This document shows, one piece after another, positions 61,746 to 64,000 of a stretch of DNA of 64,000 bases (its first letter is position 1; every line of letters starts with the position of its first letter). The position numbers and the translations under genes are program-made. Source of the stretch: Streptomyces sp. G-G2 (GTDB lineage: Bacteria > Actinomycetota > Actinomycetes > Streptomycetales > Streptomycetaceae); contig NZ_JASISO010000007.1 of the NCBI RefSeq assembly GCF_030063135.1, positions 124,001-188,000 of the forward strand, given 5' to 3'. The notes under the pieces were generated by a model. The model was not told the origin of the DNA. It saw only the letters and a list, made by a program, of their open reading frames with translations, and searched no databases.

Positions 61746-62876
61746 TCAGCCGGAGAGGCGCACCGGCATGATCAGGTACTTGTACGCCTCGTTCGCCTCG
61801 GCGTCGACGGCCGGGCGGCCGCTGAGCAGCGCGGGTTTCGTCGAGGTGGTGAAGCTGAGCTGGGCGGCGGGCGAGTCGATCGCGCTCAGGCCGTCGAGCA
61901 GGAAGGTCGGGTTGAAGGCGATCGAGATGTCGTCGCCCTCCAGCGTGGCGTCGACGCGCTCCACAGCCTGTGCGTCGTCGCTGGAACCGGCTTCCAGGAT
62001 CAGCACGCCCTGCTCGAAGCTCAAGCGGACCGGGGTGTTGCGCTCCGCGACCAGGGCCACGCGCTTGACCGCCTCGACGAACGGGGCGGTCTCGATCACG
62101 GCGATGGAGTTGAACTCGGTCGGGAAGAGCGTGCGGTACTTCGGCAGGTCGCCCTCGAGCAGCCGGGTGGTGGTGCGGCGGCCCGCGCCCTCGAAACCGA
62201 TCAGGCCCTCGCCCTTGCCGGAGCCGGAGAGCGCCAGGGTGACCGTGTCACCGCTGGTGAGCGACTTGGCGGTGTCCAGGAGGGTCTTGGCGGGCACCAG
62301 GGCCACGGCCGAGGCCTCGGGGTCCTCGGGCTTCCACGTGAACTCGCGGACCGCGAAGCGGTAGCGGTCGGTGGAGGCCAGGGTGACGCGCTCGCCCTCG
62401 ATCTCGATGCGCACACCGGTCAGCACGGGCAGCGTGTCGTCACGGCCCGCGGCGATGGCCACCTGGGCGGCGGCGGAGGCGAAGACGTCACCGGGAACGG
62501 TGCCGGTCGCCGTCGGCATCTGCGGCAGCGCCGGGTATTCCTCCACAGGCAGGGTGTGGAGCGTGAACCGCGAGGAGCCGCAGACCACGGTCGCCCGTAC
62601 ACCGTCTGTGGAAATCTCCACCGGGCGGTTGGGGAGGGCGCGGCAGATGTCGGCCAGCAGCCGGCCGGAGACGAGGACGGTCCCGTCCTCCTCGACGTCC
62701 GCCTCGACCGAGACCCGGGCCGAGACCTCGTAGTCGAAGCCGGAAAGGCTCAGGGAGCCTTCCTCGGCCTTGAGCAGCAGGCCCGCGAGAACGGGCACCG
62801 GCGGCCGGGCCGGGAGGCTACGGGCCGCCCAGGCCACCGCCTCCGCGAGTACGTCGCGCTCCACCCGGATCTTCAC
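61746..62876 (-). CDS. dnaN: DNA polymerase III beta clamp
   Basis: A 376-residue sliding clamp subunit with three homologous domains. FDYEVSARVSVEAD, LPQMPTATGTVPGDVFASA, LTGVRIEIEGERVTLASTDR and the C-terminal YKYLIMPVRLSG are typical. GTG 62876 starts KIRVERDVLAEAVAW, the conserved N-terminus. It follows oriC and is transcribed away from dnaA's 3' end in the same direction. Confidence 0.97.
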   Translation of the reverse strand: MKIRVERDVLAEAVAWAARSLPARPPVPVLAGLLLKAEEGSLSLSGFDYEVSARVSVEADVEEDGTVLVSGRLLADICRALPNRPVEISTDGVRATVVCGSSRFTLHTLPVEEYPALPQMPTATGTVPGDVFASAAAQVAIAAGRDDTLPVLTGVRIEIEGERVTLASTDRYRFAVREFTWKPEDPEASAVALVPAKTLLDTAKSLTSGDTVTLALSGSGKGEGLIGFEGAGRRTTTRLLEGDLPKYRTLFPTEFNSIAVIETAPFVEAVKRVALVAERNTPVRLSFEQGVLILEAGSSDDAQAVERVDATLEGDDISIAFNPTFLLDGLSAIDSPAAQLSFTTSTKPALLSGRPAVDAEANEAYKYLIMPVRLSG

Positions 62877-63719
62877 CGGAAACCGCCTCCTGCTGATTGC
62901 TGGCCTTCGTCGTCGGCTGGAGGCTCGCTGCCCCGATGCCGGAGACCAGTCTGACGTACGGCGCCGACAGACGTCGCTGCTGGCGGTCAAGCCGGGTGTG
63001 AGGTGTCGGGAGGCCGGACCCGGCGAGTTGTGCACAGGCCCTGCTTGAAAACCAGACCAGGCCTAACTGTCTATGGGAGTAGTAGTAGGGCCTGTGGATA
63101 CAGTGGATAACTGCCTTTTCGCAGGTCAGCACCCGTTTTTTGTCCACCGGGCCTGTGGGCGGAGCCGGTGGAAAACCCATGGGTTCTGTGGAGAACAAAA
63201 ACTTCTGCACAGGCCGTCCCCAGATGACCCCTACTAGTCCACAGGTGTGTCCCCAGGTTTCCCCCGGTACTCCACAACCCAAACGTCTCCATCGGTGTGA
63301 CCGCTTTCACTCGGGACGGTGATTGGGGCCGTGGTGTTGCCGAACAGTGGACAAGGGTGTGGAGAAGCGTCCGGATCCTGTGCACGACTGATCCAAACCT
63401 GTGGGTTGCCGGTGGACAGAGCCGTGGACGAGCCTGTGGACAAAAAGTTGTCCACAGGCTGTGGATAATGATTGCGCACAATTCCACAGGGGGATGACCT
63501 GGGCTGATGATGGATCAGTCGAGCCCCCTGTGGACAGATTGTGGGCGACGGAATCCCTCCCCAGGCTGTGGACGACAGAAAGTCCCCCAATCTGTGGATG
63601 AGTTGGCCCGGAGGGGGCGTATTCGAACAAGTTGGGGGCGCGCACACGACGAAGGGCGCCCCCGGTGTGGTCCGGAAGCGCCCCTTGAAGGTGCTCGCTG
63701 GCGGGCCCAAGGCCCGGAA
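62877..63719. other. Chromosomal replication origin oriC
   Basis: The dnaA-dnaN spacer of about 840 bp is dense in DnaA boxes in both orientations, e.g. TGTGGACAA 63435-63443, TTGTCCACA 63448-63456, TGTGGATAA 63460-63468, TTGTCCACC 63140-63148, and many near-matches (GTGGAC, TCCACAG) across 63090-63600. Number and arrangement match Streptomyces oriC, which has about twenty boxes. No gene is present. Confidence 0.95.
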
Positions 63720-64000
63720 TCAGGCGTTCTTGATGCGGTTCGTCAGCTCCGTGACCTGGTTGTAGATGGACCTGCGTTCGGCCATCAGAGCCCGGATCTT
63801 GCGGTCCGCGTGCATCACCGTCGTGTGGTCGCGGCCGCCGAACTGCGCCCCGATCTTGGGTAGTGAGAGGTCCGTCAGCTCCCGGCACAGGTACATGGCG
63901 ATCTGCCGGGCCGTCACCAGCACCCGGCTGCGCGAGGAGCCGCACAGGTCGTCCACGGTGAGCCCGAAGTAGACGGCGGTGGCGGCCATGATGTCGGCGG
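63720..64000 (-). CDS. dnaA: Chromosomal replication initiator DnaA, C-terminal part
   Basis: The last about 93 residues of DnaA; the N-terminus lies beyond the window. DNA-binding domain IV is recognisable: [36 protein letters not shown] and the signature [15 protein letters not shown] that contacts the DnaA box. Confidence 0.98.
   Translation of the reverse strand, partial: ADIMAATAVYFGLTVDDLCGSSRSRVLVTARQIAMYLCRELTDLSLPKIGAQFGGRDHTTVMHADRKIRALMAERRSIYNQVTELTNRIKNA

Overview
The window is high-GC actinobacterial DNA, almost certainly Streptomyces: gene order dnaA-oriC-dnaN-gnd-recF-dciA-gyrB-gyrA-DUF3566-tRNA-Ile-DLW39 at the right end, GTG starts, GC-rich hairpin terminators without U-runs, and Streptomyces-type accessory families (DUF5999, DUF6415, DUF4913). 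It splits at a tRNA-Ala gene (49171-49243) into an integrated mobile element on the left and core chromosome on the right.

1-49170 is the right part of an integrative conjugative element whose left end lies outside the window. From left to right it holds: (a) 1-10.9 kb, a type IV secretion-like conjugation operon (lytic transglycosylase/NlpC, pilin-sized membrane protein, VirB8/TcpC-like, VirB6-like, SCO6880-like, VirB4-like ATPase, VirD4/TraG-like coupling ATPase, DUF4913), rather than the single TraB pump usual in Streptomyces; (b) 11-15.9 kb, a HAD hydrolase and a regulatory cassette (XRE-TPR, HATPase anti-sigma-like, DUF6415, DUF6302-like, DUF5999); (c) 16-23 kb, a class I FxLD-type lanthipeptide cluster (PIMT-like methyltransferase, precursor, LanB, LanC, a separate thiopeptide-type domain protein, and the stub of a deleted epimerase); (d) 23.8-28.3 kb, a large MobF/TrwC relaxase-helicase; (e) 28.9-46.7 kb, about fifteen mostly minus-strand genes resembling a conjugation leading region (DUF3560, ArdC-like antirestriction, OB-fold protein, ParB-like, DUF6197, DUF2786); (f) HNH protein, tyrosine recombinase and tRNA-Ala.

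The most unusual structure is in (e). Six genes or operons are driven by near-identical promoters (TTGMCS, 17 bp, TTTAAT, with conserved spacer AAGAACRTGG or close variants). Each is followed at the predicted transcription start by an inverted repeat whose apical loop always contains GGGCAAC while the stem changes in a compensating way. Further GGGCAAC-loop hairpins sit at 30.1-30.2, 34.2 and 41.1 kb. Two 459-bp direct repeats, each with one of these promoters and a long inverted repeat, bracket 8.2 kb of this region. I propose a coordinately expressed leading-region regulon, perhaps used on entry into a recipient; that function is inference.

49403-64000 is conserved chromosome around oriC: a DNA-binding protein, Ser/Thr kinase, secreted membrane-anchored protein, DLW-39 protein, tRNA-Ile, DUF3566 protein, GyrA, GyrB, DciA, RecF, Gnd, DnaN, the DnaA-box-rich origin and the C-terminal part of DnaA.
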